From Polynucleobacter sp. (lineage in GTDB: Bacteria > Pseudomonadota > Gammaproteobacteria > Burkholderiales > Burkholderiaceae_D): 64,000 nt of DNA. Numbering within the stretch: position 1 is the stretch's first letter; each line of letters begins with the position of its first letter. The position numbers were made by a program, and so were the translations under genes. The DNA lies in the NCBI GenBank assembly GCA_021737945.1, contig JAIPCX010000001.1, positions 326,813 through 390,812 on the forward strand. The letters are read 5' to 3'. A model generated the notes under the pieces. That model was not told the origin of the DNA. It ran no database searches and worked only from the letters and a program-made list of their open reading frames with translations. This document shows positions 50,468 through 60,500 of the stretch, piece after piece.

Positions 50468-51286
50468 ATGACGCTCTTTGCAATAGGTGACTTACAGGGT
50501 TGTGCGGGGCAACTTGACCTGCTGCTAGGGCGCGTGCTTTCAATGTCGCCCGACGCGCACTTTGTTTTCGTTGGCGATCTGGTCAATCGTGGCCCGGATT
50601 CCCTAGGTTGTCTGCGCCGTCTGCGCACCATGGGCAAGCGCGCGCAGATGGTGTTGGGCAATCATGATCTCCATTTACTTGCGGTGGCGCATGGACTACG
50701 CTCGGCCAGCCGCTCGGATACCTTAGACAGCTTACTCGCTGCTCCCGATAAAGATGAGCTACTCGACTGGTTGCGGCAACAACCACTAGCCCTAATGGCG
50801 GATGGCCACCTGATCGTTCATGCGGGCGTACTACCGCAATGGACGGCGCAACAAACCCTAGAACTAGCTAGTGAAGTATCGGCTGTGCTGCGCGGTGATC
50901 ACTGGTTAGATTTTTTACGCGCCATGTATGGCAATGAACCGTTGCGCTGGCGCGATGACTTACAAGGTAACGATAGGCTACGCTGCATCGTGAATGCGCT
51001 GACACGTCTGCGGTATTGCACAGCAGATGGCGAGATGGAATTTAAAAGCAAGGAAGGTCCGGGACACACACCGCGCGATTACCTACCTTGGTTCGAGGTA
51101 CCCAATCGACGCAGTCAGGATGTGCCTATCGTATTTGGTCACTGGTCAACACTCGGGCTCGTTTTACAACCGAATGTGATCGGACTCGATACGGGATGTG
51201 TCTGGGGCGGTAAGCTCAGCGCGCTGCGTTTAGATGATCGACTGCTGGTGCAGGTAGATTGCCCTCAACATCAGCAGCCGGGATAG
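50468..51286 (+). CDS. apaH: Symmetrical diadenosine tetraphosphatase
   Basis: Hydrolyses Ap4A and, in E. coli, removes Np4 RNA caps. 272 residues, metallophosphatase fold: [56 protein letters not shown] and FGHWSTLGL. The gene's last 71 bp overlap the 3' end of plsC on the other strand. Confidence 0.96.
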   Translation: MTLFAIGDLQGCAGQLDLLLGRVLSMSPDAHFVFVGDLVNRGPDSLGCLRRLRTMGKRAQMVLGNHDLHLLAVAHGLRSASRSDTLDSLLAAPDKDELLDWLRQQPLALMADGHLIVHAGVLPQWTAQQTLELASEVSAVLRGDHWLDFLRAMYGNEPLRWRDDLQGNDRLRCIVNALTRLRYCTADGEMEFKSKEGPGHTPRDYLPWFEVPNRRSQDVPIVFGHWSTLGLVLQPNVIGLDTGCVWGGKLSALRLDDRLLVQVDCPQHQQPG

Positions 51287-52031
51287 TAGCCGGCGTGGTA
51301 GTAGGAATCAGCACTGAAGCAATCATTTCTCGCGCTTTCACAGCTAACTCACGTCGATGCGCGCCTTGCGTAGGCAGCGCAGGTAATCGAATTAACTCGG
51401 CTTGAATGCCTCCACTTTTTACAATCGCAATCACACTTTCTACGAAGGTCATCTCACCGATGAAATCGGCTGCGTTATGTAATTTTCCATCTGCATCGAC
51501 ATAACGTAGTGCGTAGGGTTGCACCGGTACCTGAGCTTCAATCGCAGCCTCAAATAAATTCGCATGGAACGGTAGTACCGTGCCTTGCGATGCTGTCGTG
51601 CCCTCAGGGAAAAAAGCAACTCGTTCACCGTCGTGAATACTTTTAACTAAGCCGGCATAAATACGTCGTACATCACTCTGCTTGCCACGAGCGATAAAGA
51701 TGGTGCCAGTTTTGTGGCACAACCAACCAACTAATGGCCAGCTACGTATATCGGATTTAGCGACGAAGCGACAAGGATGAATCGTATTGATGACAAAAAT
51801 ATCAAGCCACGAAATATGATTGCAAATAATGAGTGCAGGCGATATCGGTTGTTCTTGTCGCTCTGCATTCAACGACATCCTAACGCCGCATATCTCGACT
51901 AGTTGACGCGACCAACGTTGAATACGACGATTACGACCGGCCTCATCCAACCAAGGAAAAAGCACGGCGGCTTTCCATAAACCGACGAACAAATGTAGGC
52001 CAACCCTAGCTAACGGCAATAGCGGCAACAT
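51216..52031 (-). CDS. plsC: 1-acyl-sn-glycerol-3-phosphate acyltransferase
   Basis: Acylates lysophosphatidate in the inner membrane. 271 residues, N-terminal hydrophobic segment, HX4D motif in [11 protein letters not shown], and the glycerol-phosphate loop [13 protein letters not shown]. The C-terminal about 24 residues lie in the overlap with apaH and are not conserved-looking. It follows pyrC' by 2 nt, suggesting the same transcript. Confidence 0.92.
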   Translation of the reverse strand: MLPLLPLARVGLHLFVGLWKAAVLFPWLDEAGRNRRIQRWSRQLVEICGVRMSLNAERQEQPISPALIICNHISWLDIFVINTIHPCRFVAKSDIRSWPLVGWLCHKTGTIFIARGKQSDVRRIYAGLVKSIHDGERVAFFPEGTTASQGTVLPFHANLFEAAIEAQVPVQPYALRYVDADGKLHNAADFIGEMTFVESVIAIVKSGGIQAELIRLPALPTQGAHRRELAVKAREMIASVLIPTTTPATIPAADVEGNLPAPAVDHLNAAR

Positions 52032-52033
52032 TG

Positions 52034-53317
52034 CTAGCGACTGTAAGCCAGTCGACCAGAAACAATCGTGTGTCTGACCTGACCTGGTAATTCATAACCC
52101 AGAAAAGGGGTGTGCTTACCTTGACTCACAATAGCTGCCGCGTTGACCAACCAACGCGCATCCGCATCGAATACACAGACATCAGCAACGCTACCTGTCG
52201 ATAAGCCACCGGCCGACAAGCCGGCAACGCGTGCTGCATCAGCAGTAATGCGAGAGATAGCAATCGATAGTTTGTCGTTGCCCGAGAATTGCTCATCGGC
52301 CCACTTCAGTGAGAGCGATAGCAATAACTCCAAGCCAGTCGCACCGGGAGATGCTTCACCAAAGGGCAATAATTTTTCATCGTCATCAACCGGCGTGTGA
52401 TCAGAACAAATAGCATCAATGGTTCCATCCATCAGCGCTGCGCGGATCGCATCGCGATCACGCTGACTGCGCAATGGCGGTGAGAGGCGTGCATTCGAAT
52501 CAAAGAAACCAATATCGTTATCAGTTAGATGCACATGATGTGCACCCACATCACAACTAACCGGCAAGCCTTCAGCCTTTGCTGCGCGTACCAAAGTAAT
52601 ACCCGCTGCGGATGACAAACGACACAAGTGCACACGTGCACCGGTAGAGCGCATTAATTCAAAGATCGTATGAAGTGCAATCGTTTCGCTAATAACAGGC
52701 ACACCCGACAAACCCAGTCGCGATGCCAATGGTCCACTATGTGCTGTACCGCCTTTACCCAGATGCGGATCTTGCGGACGCAACCACACAGTGTAGCCAA
52801 ATGTTTGTGCGTACTGCATCGCACGCATGAGCACAGTGCTGTTTTCTATCGTTTGCTCTGCTTGCGAAAAACCGATGCAGCCCGCTTCGGTGAGCTCGGC
52901 CATTTCGGTTAACTCGCTACCCTTAAGACCTACCGTTAGGGCACCCAAAGGATAAACATGCGACTGATTCAAAATACGTGCGCGATGCACCAGCATTTCA
53001 ACTAAGCCTGGCTCATCCAGTACAGGGTCGGTATCAGGTGGACAAAGCAAACTCGTCACACCGCCCGCTAAAGCCGACTGCAATTCTGATTCGAGGGTCG
53101 CTTTGTATTCATAACCTGGCTCACGCAAACGCGCAGACAAATCAACCAGACCTGGGCACACGATTAAGCCGCTAGCATCGATGATTTGATCCGCCACAAA
53201 ACCTGAGGGTGCTTGCGTAATGGAGGCGATGCGACCATCCGCAATAAAGACATCGTGCTGTGCATCGATGTGGTTAGCCGGATCAATCAAGCGTCCGTTT
53301 TTGATATGTAATCTCAT
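52034..53317 (-). CDS. pyrC': Dihydroorotase-like protein PyrC' (metal ligands missing)
   Basis: 427 residues, amidohydrolase fold of the class I dihydroorotase type. The metal-binding DxHVHxREPG is DLSARLREPG here (S61 and R63 for the two His). The later His of CHxS is Arg (HLCRLSS, R233). Only the SDHTP Asp region remains. Such inactive homologues beside pyrB are known in Pseudomonas (PyrC'/PyrX), where they are needed to assemble active aspartate transcarbamoylase. I infer the same role; a catalytic pyrC should exist elsewhere. Start is 36 nt after the pyrB stop. Confidence 0.88.
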   Translation of the reverse strand: MRLHIKNGRLIDPANHIDAQHDVFIADGRIASITQAPSGFVADQIIDASGLIVCPGLVDLSARLREPGYEYKATLESELQSALAGGVTSLLCPPDTDPVLDEPGLVEMLVHRARILNQSHVYPLGALTVGLKGSELTEMAELTEAGCIGFSQAEQTIENSTVLMRAMQYAQTFGYTVWLRPQDPHLGKGGTAHSGPLASRLGLSGVPVISETIALHTIFELMRSTGARVHLCRLSSAAGITLVRAAKAEGLPVSCDVGAHHVHLTDNDIGFFDSNARLSPPLRSQRDRDAIRAALMDGTIDAICSDHTPVDDDEKLLPFGEASPGATGLELLLSLSLKWADEQFSGNDKLSIAISRITADAARVAGLSAGGLSTGSVADVCVFDADARWLVNAAAIVSQGKHTPFLGYELPGQVRHTIVSGRLAYSR

Positions 53318-53353
53318 ACTATTTTTTTCTTTTCAAGCGCAATTTATTGACTA

Positions 53354-54313
53354 TTAAGTACCCGCCAACATACTCATCACGGCCATACGCACTGCTATAC
53401 CAAAGGTCACCTGCGGCAAAATTACTGCTTGCGCACCATCGGCGACTGCTGAATCAATTTCTACACCACGATTCATGGGGCCAGGATGCATAACAATCGC
53501 ATCGGGTTTAGCTAATGCCAGTCGTTCAGGCGTGAGGCCATAACTTTTGAAATATTCTTGTGCTGAAGGTAGTAACGCACCTGTCATACGTTCATTTTGA
53601 AGGCGCAGCATGATGATTACGTCCACGTCTTTTAAACCTTCGTTCATATCCGTAAATACACGCACACCCATTTGCTCTAAACCACCCGGTAGCAAAGTTC
53701 TGGGGCCGATCGCACGTACTTCAGGCACACCCAACGTCGTTAAGCCATGAATATCTGAGCGTGCAACACGGCTATGCAAAATATCGCCGACGATGGCGAC
53801 GGTGAGATTCGAAAAATTTTTCTTGTAATGCCGTATGGTGTACATATCCAACAAGCCCTGCGTTGGATGTGCGTGACGACCATCGCCCGCATTGATCACA
53901 TGTACATGCTGCTGATTGGTATCTATCAAGTGCTTGGCAATCAAATAGGGTGCGCCGGATTGCGCGTGACGCACCACAAACATATCGGCGTGCATCGCTG
54001 CCAGATTGTCGATGGTATCTAGCAGCGACTCGCCTTTACTTGCCGACGACGCCGAGATATTCAAATTAATTACATCTGCCGAGAGGCGCTTGGAAGCAAT
54101 CTCAAACGTGGTTCGCGTACGCGTAGAATTTTCAAAGAAAAGATTGAACACGCTCTTGCCACGCATAAGCGGTACTTTTTTTACTTCGCGATCACTCACA
54201 CCCACAAAGGAAGCGGCCGTATCCAAAATTCGCGTAAGAATGGCCTTGGGCAGACCGTCGAGTGTAATTAAATGCTGTAGTTCGCCGTGCTTGTTGAGTT
54301 GAGGATTATGCAT
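53354..54313 (-). CDS. pyrB: Aspartate carbamoyltransferase catalytic subunit
   Basis: Condenses carbamoyl phosphate with aspartate, the first committed step of UMP synthesis. 319 residues. Carbamoyl-phosphate loop [12 protein letters not shown], domain signature [18 protein letters not shown], and [12 protein letters not shown] at the C-terminus. Overlaps pyrR by 8 nt. Paired with the inactive PyrC' subunit. Confidence 0.97.
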   Translation of the reverse strand: MHNPQLNKHGELQHLITLDGLPKAILTRILDTAASFVGVSDREVKKVPLMRGKSVFNLFFENSTRTRTTFEIASKRLSADVINLNISASSASKGESLLDTIDNLAAMHADMFVVRHAQSGAPYLIAKHLIDTNQQHVHVINAGDGRHAHPTQGLLDMYTIRHYKKNFSNLTVAIVGDILHSRVARSDIHGLTTLGVPEVRAIGPRTLLPGGLEQMGVRVFTDMNEGLKDVDVIIMLRLQNERMTGALLPSAQEYFKSYGLTPERLALAKPDAIVMHPGPMNRGVEIDSAVADGAQAVILPQVTFGIAVRMAVMSMLAGT

Positions 54314-54809
54314 GGTCTATGGTCAGGGATAGGCGGCCATCATCGGCCTTTTGCAGCACGAGCATCTGTTCACTGGGAAGCACCAGAGTCTTCGCAACAA
54401 AATCTGCAGAAATGGGTAACTCGCGGCCACCGCGATCAACTAAGGCAGCCAACATAATTTTCGCCGGACGGCCATAATCAAACAGTGTATTGATCGCAGC
54501 GCGCGTGGTGCGTCCGGTATACAGAACATCATCTACCAATAAGATATTGGCACCTTCGATCTCAAAGGGAATTTGACTAGGCCTGACTTCTTCTTTCAGG
54601 CCACGCTTAGCGTAGTCATCACGATAAAACGATACATCTATAAAGCCGGTCTCGGTGACATTGAGTGTCTTAGCGAGTCGTTCTGCCAGCCAGGCACCGC
54701 CAGAATAAATTCCTACGATGGCTAGTTTGGGCACGCCCGCCAATGCAGATTTCAACTCAGTCTCGAGTTGGCTGTAGAGGACTTCGGCTTGAAGTTCAGT
54801 GGGATTCAT
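54306..54809 (-). CDS. pyrR: PyrR regulator/uracil phosphoribosyltransferase
   Basis: 167 residues. PRPP loop [18 protein letters not shown] and [15 protein letters not shown] mark the PyrR family. In Bacillus it binds pyr mRNA to cause attenuation and also has UPRTase activity. In betaproteobacteria RNA regulation is not established, and I see no attenuator before pyrB because the genes overlap. Overlaps ruvX by 14 nt. Confidence 0.93.
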   Translation of the reverse strand: MNPTELQAEVLYSQLETELKSALAGVPKLAIVGIYSGGAWLAERLAKTLNVTETGFIDVSFYRDDYAKRGLKEEVRPSQIPFEIEGANILLVDDVLYTGRTTRAAINTLFDYGRPAKIMLAALVDRGGRELPISADFVAKTLVLPSEQMLVLQKADDGRLSLTIDHA

Positions 54810-55185
54810 GAGTATCGAAAAATTGTTGAAGTATCAGCGCGGCTGCCTGACTATCTACGTGCTCGCCGCGTGATGCAGACAGTACTGCTGAGGTGTATCG
54901 CTCGTCTATCAGCACCGTTGCTACTCCGAAGCGGCCGGTAATCTGGTTAGCAAAACGCCGGCAACGCAGCGTCATTTCATGTTCGGCCCCATCCGGATGC
55001 AGAGGCAGACCCACAACAACGCTACTGGGCTGCCATTCATCTATCAATCTACCGATCGCCGCGAACTTTGCCGCATTAGTTGCTGCATCGATGATGGTTA
55101 ACGGCTGCGCTTGCTTGATGAGCAGGTTACCCACTGCAACACCTATACGCTTGAGACCAAAATCGAACGACATCACCGTGCTCAT
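54796..55185 (-). CDS. ruvX: Putative pre-16S rRNA nuclease / Holliday-junction resolvase YqgF
   Basis: 129 residues, RNase H-like fold. N-terminal FDFGLKRIGVAVG with the catalytic Asp, VVGLPLHPDGAEHEM, LIDERYTSAVL and DSQAAALILQQFFD. E. coli YqgF processes the 5' end of 16S rRNA. Start is 12 nt after the yqgE stop, a pairing conserved in proteobacteria. Confidence 0.95.
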   Translation of the reverse strand: MSTVMSFDFGLKRIGVAVGNLLIKQAQPLTIIDAATNAAKFAAIGRLIDEWQPSSVVVGLPLHPDGAEHEMTLRCRRFANQITGRFGVATVLIDERYTSAVLSASRGEHVDSQAAALILQQFFDTHESH

Positions 55186-55197
55186 GTGCGCGGCGCA

Positions 55198-55917
55198 TTA
55201 AGCATGCCCAGCTTCTCCAGTGAGCAGCGTCGGATCAATCCCCAACAAGTTCATGGCCGCTGCGAAGCGTTCTGCGCTGGGCATATCAAACAATATCGCA
55301 GGATCGGCGCGCACCGTGAGCCAGCCGTTACGTAAAATTTCTTCTTCGAGTTGACCTGCACCCCACCCTGCACAACCGAGTGTCACCACTAAGCGTGGAG
55401 GACCGTTACCTTGAGCTGCTGCTTCCAGCACATCACGCGATGTAGTGAGCGACACATCATCTGATACCGTCAATGATGAGTTGTACTCTGCTGAAGGTGC
55501 ATGCAAAACAAACCCGCGCTCAACTTGTACCGGACCACCAAATAGAACGGGTACCTGCGGCTTTATCAAATCGTTAGGAATGATTTCAAGTGATAGATCC
55601 AGACGTTCGAACAAAACATCCATCGTCATATCAGTCGGGCGATTGATAATCATACCCAAAGCACCATTCTCGTTGTGCTCGCATATGTAGACCACCGTGC
55701 CACCAAAAACCGGATCCAGCATGGATGGCATGGCGATCAAAAAATGATCTGCCAGCTGCAAGGACTGAATTTCAGTCTGCTTTTCAGGCGCTGAATCGAT
55801 ATTCGAAGAAGAAAAATCACTGACATCCGCGGTAGCCGCGGAAAATGTTGGGGAACGCTGCTTGCCTTGCTTGGCCATGGACCGAATTTTATCAGCTTTA
55901 CCCGAGCTTTCGTTCAT
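55198..55917 (-). CDS. yqgE: YqgE/AlgH family protein
   Basis: 239 residues; the first 55 are a polar, probably disordered extension absent from shorter homologues, so a later start is possible, though no better Met lies before LADHFLIAMPSM. The core has DPVFGGTVVYICEHNENGALGMIINRP (cited for its CEHN and GMIINRP marks) and VTLGCAGWGAGQLEEEI, the DUF179 signature. Biochemical role unknown; AlgH affects alginate regulation in Pseudomonas. Divergent from the photolyase gene. Confidence 0.92.
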   Translation of the reverse strand: MNESSGKADKIRSMAKQGKQRSPTFSAATADVSDFSSSNIDSAPEKQTEIQSLQLADHFLIAMPSMLDPVFGGTVVYICEHNENGALGMIINRPTDMTMDVLFERLDLSLEIIPNDLIKPQVPVLFGGPVQVERGFVLHAPSAEYNSSLTVSDDVSLTTSRDVLEAAAQGNGPPRLVVTLGCAGWGAGQLEEEILRNGWLTVRADPAILFDMPSAERFAAAMNLLGIDPTLLTGEAGHA

Positions 55918-55980
55918 GCCGGCAGATCAACTTTGCCGACCAACGCTACACTTAGCTTTTTATCGGGCGAGATACTATTA

Positions 55981-57450
55981 ATGAACTATGAAAAATCGCT
56001 GTTGTGGTTTCGTCGCGATCTGCGAGATTTCGACAACGCTGCACTGCACCATGCCCTCAAAGCCAGCCGAACTGTTTACTGTGCTTTCATTTTTGACAAA
56101 GATATCCTCGATCCTTTACTTGCGCATGGTCCTATCGATCGCCGCGTAGCGTTTATCCACGCCAGCCTGAAAGAACTCGATGCCGCGCTTCGAGAACGCG
56201 GGGGCGGATTGATTGTTCATCATGCTCAAGCGGTGAGTGAGATTCCTAAGCTAGCCGACCGACTGTCGGTCGATGCTGTGTTTATCAATGAAGACTACGA
56301 GCCCGGCGCAATCGAACGCGATCGTCTAATCGCTCAGGCGCTAAAAAAATCAGGCAAAGAGCTGCATAGCTATAAAGACCAGGTCATTTTTGCGAAGGAC
56401 GAAGTTCTTTCGCTCGCCGGCAAGTCTTTTTCAGTGTTCACTCCGTATAAAAATGCATGGTTGAAAAAACTCGGCTTACCCGCATTCGAGTTGGATCTGC
56501 AGCCCCTCGCGCCATGGTCTTGCGACGCTGGACAACTCGCGCTGCCGCCTGCTACCCCAGAAATGCCATCGCTTAGTGCTATGGGATTTGATGCGTATGA
56601 TTTGATGCAGCATAAAATTCCGACCGGTATGACAGGCGGCGCAGATTTACTCAACGATTTCTTGCCACGTATGTCGCGCTATGAGGCGACGCGTGATTTC
56701 CCAGCCGTTAAAGGGCCCTCGTATTTATCGATCCATTTACGCTTTGGTACGGTGTCGATACGTTCCCTAGCGCGATTAGCGGTTGAGGCAATGCAATCGG
56801 GGCAAGGGGGTGAAGGCGCACGTATCTGGTTATCAGAACTTATTTGGCGTGATTTTTATTTCATGATTCTGCATCACCATCCCCATGTGACTGAACGAAG
56901 CTTCAAGCCAGATTACGATCGCATCGAATGGGAAAATGGCGCAGAAGCCGACGCCGCATTTACTGCTTGGTGCGAGGGCCGTACCGGCTATCCACTGGTG
57001 GATGCCGCGATGATGCAGTTAAATCAAACGGGCTATATGCATAACCGTCTGCGCATGGTGACTGCCTGCTTTTTGATCAAAGACTTAGGTATCGATTGGC
57101 GGCGCGGCGAAGCGTATTTCGCGCGGCATTTGAATGACTTTGATTTGTCGGCGAACAATGGCGGCTGGCAGTGGGCCTCATCATCAGGCTGCGATGCGCA
57201 ACCTTATTTTCGAATTTTCAATCCAGTGACTCAATCTGAACGATTTGACGCTGAGGGTAAATTTATCAAGCGCTATTTACCCGAGCTGAGCAAACTGGAT
57301 GCTAAAACCATTCATGCACCCTGGCTCGCTTCCGAAATGCAGCTACAAATGGCCGGTGTCACCCTCGGTAAAAATTATCCTCATCCGCTGGTAGCGCATG
57401 ACGAGGCGCGCAAAAAAACATTGGCTCGTTACGCTGTTGTGAAAAAATAA
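55981..57450 (+). CDS. phrB: Deoxyribodipyrimidine photolyase
   Basis: Light-driven repair of cyclobutane pyrimidine dimers. 489 residues from ATG 55981 (MNYEKSLLWFRRDLRDFDN); the longer frame runs into the divergent yqgE and lacks similarity. N-terminal antenna domain WFRRDLR, FAD-binding C-terminal half with LSELIWRDFYFMILHHHP, MHNRLRMVTACFLIKDLGIDWR (cited for NRLRM) and NNGGWQWASSSGCDAQPYFRIF (cited for the NNGGWQW tryptophans). Class I CPD photolyase type. Confidence 0.95.
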   Translation: MNYEKSLLWFRRDLRDFDNAALHHALKASRTVYCAFIFDKDILDPLLAHGPIDRRVAFIHASLKELDAALRERGGGLIVHHAQAVSEIPKLADRLSVDAVFINEDYEPGAIERDRLIAQALKKSGKELHSYKDQVIFAKDEVLSLAGKSFSVFTPYKNAWLKKLGLPAFELDLQPLAPWSCDAGQLALPPATPEMPSLSAMGFDAYDLMQHKIPTGMTGGADLLNDFLPRMSRYEATRDFPAVKGPSYLSIHLRFGTVSIRSLARLAVEAMQSGQGGEGARIWLSELIWRDFYFMILHHHPHVTERSFKPDYDRIEWENGAEADAAFTAWCEGRTGYPLVDAAMMQLNQTGYMHNRLRMVTACFLIKDLGIDWRRGEAYFARHLNDFDLSANNGGWQWASSSGCDAQPYFRIFNPVTQSERFDAEGKFIKRYLPELSKLDAKTIHAPWLASEMQLQMAGVTLGKNYPHPLVAHDEARKKTLARYAVVKK

Positions 57451-57560
57451 ATAGCTCTTTATGCCCTAGCGTTATGTAACTGTGTAGCTGTGTAGCTGCC
57501 TGTCTTTATGGTGGCGGAGCTTTATGACCGCGTGGCTTGCGTGTTTTTACGAATAGTGCC

Positions 57561-60500
57561 TCAGACCGTCGACGTTAGTGCTTGGTTCTGAGCTAATCGA
57601 TCGTTTGATGTCGTTTGATTTTTTTTGGGCGCACATTGCGCAAGCCACTCTAAAAGTTCTTGCTCACGATAGGGCTTACCAAAATAGGCATTCGCACCTA
57701 ATCGCATCGCATGTTGTCGATGGCGCTCGGCCATTCGTGACGTAATCATCGCTACTGGCAATGATCGAAAACGCTCGTCAGAGCGTAATCGACTCAACAA
57801 TTCAAAGCCATCCATCGTCGGCATTTCTATATCAAGTAACACGGCCGCTGGACTCAACTGGCTTAATAGCTCCAACGCATGTGCGCCATGTCTGGCAAGT
57901 GCTACACCATAACCCTGTTTTTCCAACATGCGCTGACTAACACGACGCACTGTTAAGGAATCATCAACCACCATCACTAAGGGTGGCACAAGCTCTGGAA
58001 CGATAGTGGCTGAGATTGATCTGGCACTGGGATTTGAAACAGCATGTGCATGCAGCTGTAACAAATTCATGACTAATAAAATATCACCATCAGGCAGCAT
58101 TGCCGCACCCATCAATCCCGGCACGCTGGCCAATTGAGAACCAGGTGGCTTAACCACCACTTCGTGATGACCATGAACTTCGCCGACTTTAACCGCGATC
58201 CAGTCATCGAGCTGGTGCAAAATAAGGAATGAAATGCGATCAGAGGTGCTATGAGTCGCTGTCGGCTCTCGAATTAAATCGCTTAAAGCACAGAGTGCTA
58301 TTTTTTTATTTTGCCATTGAATAAAACCTTCGGTGATTACCTGGTTTGCGCTCGCTGAGCTCATGGATAGCACCTGCTGAACCATCGCGGAAGGTAACGC
58401 GATTTTCTGATGCGCGTCAGATACCAACAGAATCTTCTGAGTTGACGATGATTTGGGTAAGGCCATGATGACCGATGTTCCTAACCCCGATTGACTCTCA
58501 ACTTTTATTGCCCCACCCATAGCGACGATAGTCGCCTTGACGGCATCCATACCTATGCCGCGACCGGCCAAGCCTGTCACTTGCTCGGCCGTAGAGAAAC
58601 CTGATTCAAAAATTAATTGCGTCAAGCTGTCTGAATCAGGCTCTGCATTGGCGGAAAGTAAACCACGAGCTATGGCCTGCTCACGAATACGAACGAAATT
58701 CAGGCCGCGACCATCATCAATCACTTGCAAGCGTAATTCAGCACCCTGCTCGCTTAACTTTATACATACTAAGCCTTGTCTCGGCTTGCCCAAAGCTTCA
58801 CGTTCATCGGCTGGCTCGATTCCATGTGCGATCGCATTACGTATCAAATGAGACAGTGGTCCATTTAAACTCTCAAGATGAGCCCTATCTATTTCAAGCT
58901 GGCCACCGTCCAGCTCAAATCGCACATCGCGTCCCACCTCCATAGCCACTTGACGTACCAGTTGCCGAAATCGATTTTCAATACTTGAAAACGCTTGCGT
59001 ACTGGCGCGGTATAAATCGGATTGCAGTGAACGCGCATGACGCGTCTGAGCCACTAACATCGTTAATGACGCATCGATCTGGTGTGCCAAGCTGCGCTGC
59101 ACTCCCGTCAAATCCGACATGCTTTCGGCAGTCATACGCGTCAATTCTTGCAATCGAGTGTAGCGGTCAAATTCTAAGGGATCAAAACCTGATGCTCGTG
59201 GCGCAGACTGAGAAGAAATACTCGCTTCGGATTGCAACTCTAATTCACGCAATTGAGTACGAAGACGCGCTAAGTTATCCGCCAAATCAACGACTAATTG
59301 TTTTTGCTGTCGCAGATCATCCGTAGAACGTACCGCATTGACGAGTAATTCAGCCACTGAGCCGGATGCACGCTCGAGCAAATCGACGCGCAATTTTGTA
59401 GGCGCAACGACTGTTTTCGTAATCGGCTTATCTACAAAAGGTAAATTGTTATCGCTGGCAGAATCGCTGGTACTTTCAACTGGCAATGCGGTGTCGTCTT
59501 TGATTAGCCCAACATCAATTAATAGTTGATGCACCTCTGTTTGTAACAAAGTGATAGCTGATGAGTCAATTGGGCGCTGTTGAGAAAGCTGGGTGACCAT
59601 GTGCTCAAATTCATGGATGGCCTCGCCCAACGCCAATTCGCCCGCCATACGCGAGCTACCTTTTAACGTATGCAGCAAACGTAACAGTCCCGCTGGTAAT
59701 GAGGCATCTCCCGGACTGCCTACCCACTGCGACAACAAAGACTCAAGCTGCGGTAACAGCTCGGCAGCCTCTTCGCAGAAAATCAGGTGCAATTCAGGAT
59801 CGATAGCATCGGTCGATGGAGAATAATTAAATTCGCTAGTTGATGACGACGATACTGAATCACCGTAATCTGCTTGACCAAAGTCAGCTTGAGTGGTTTC
59901 GTCCATCAACAGAGATGTTTCCTGTGTGGTTAATTCATACGGCTGCAAGGGCTGCAACGGCTGAACTGGCTCGTGATTCAACGGAGGCTGTAACAACTCC
60001 AGCTCCGCGGTCTGTTCAAGCTGAATAGGTTGAATAGGCTGAATGGGTTCCGCCACTTCGATAACGGGTGACTCTAGCGTGACCTTTGAAAGCGAATTGA
60101 GATCCGATTCCAGTTCGCTATCATTTACATGCAACTGCTTTTCCAAAGCATCGATAGTGTCGATTAGCTCTGGTAAATAAGCGTGCTGCTGATCTGCTGC
60201 TAACACGATGACTCGCTCAATTAAATTTTCTAAAGCTGATGCCAATTGGTGCATAGCATAATGACCAACTGTAGCGGAGCTTCCCGCTAAAGCATGGGCT
60301 TCAATCGCTGCATGGGGCGGCAGTAACTCGGATTCAGCCAGCGAGAATTGCGTCACCAGAAATCTCAATACACTCAATCTATCTTTGGCTTCCAACATAA
60401 AGATATCTTTGAGTGTGGTATTGAGCGCGGTATTACTTGCCATAGTAAGTGTTGTATCGACGTGGGCAAGGTCATTGCTGGCCTCAGGAATCAAGCTGCC

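Noticed and set aside
57480..57498. Short direct repeat TGTGTAGCTG before the pilL 3' end
   Set aside because: Only two partial copies in a gap of 110 bp; no sign of a repeat array or attachment site.
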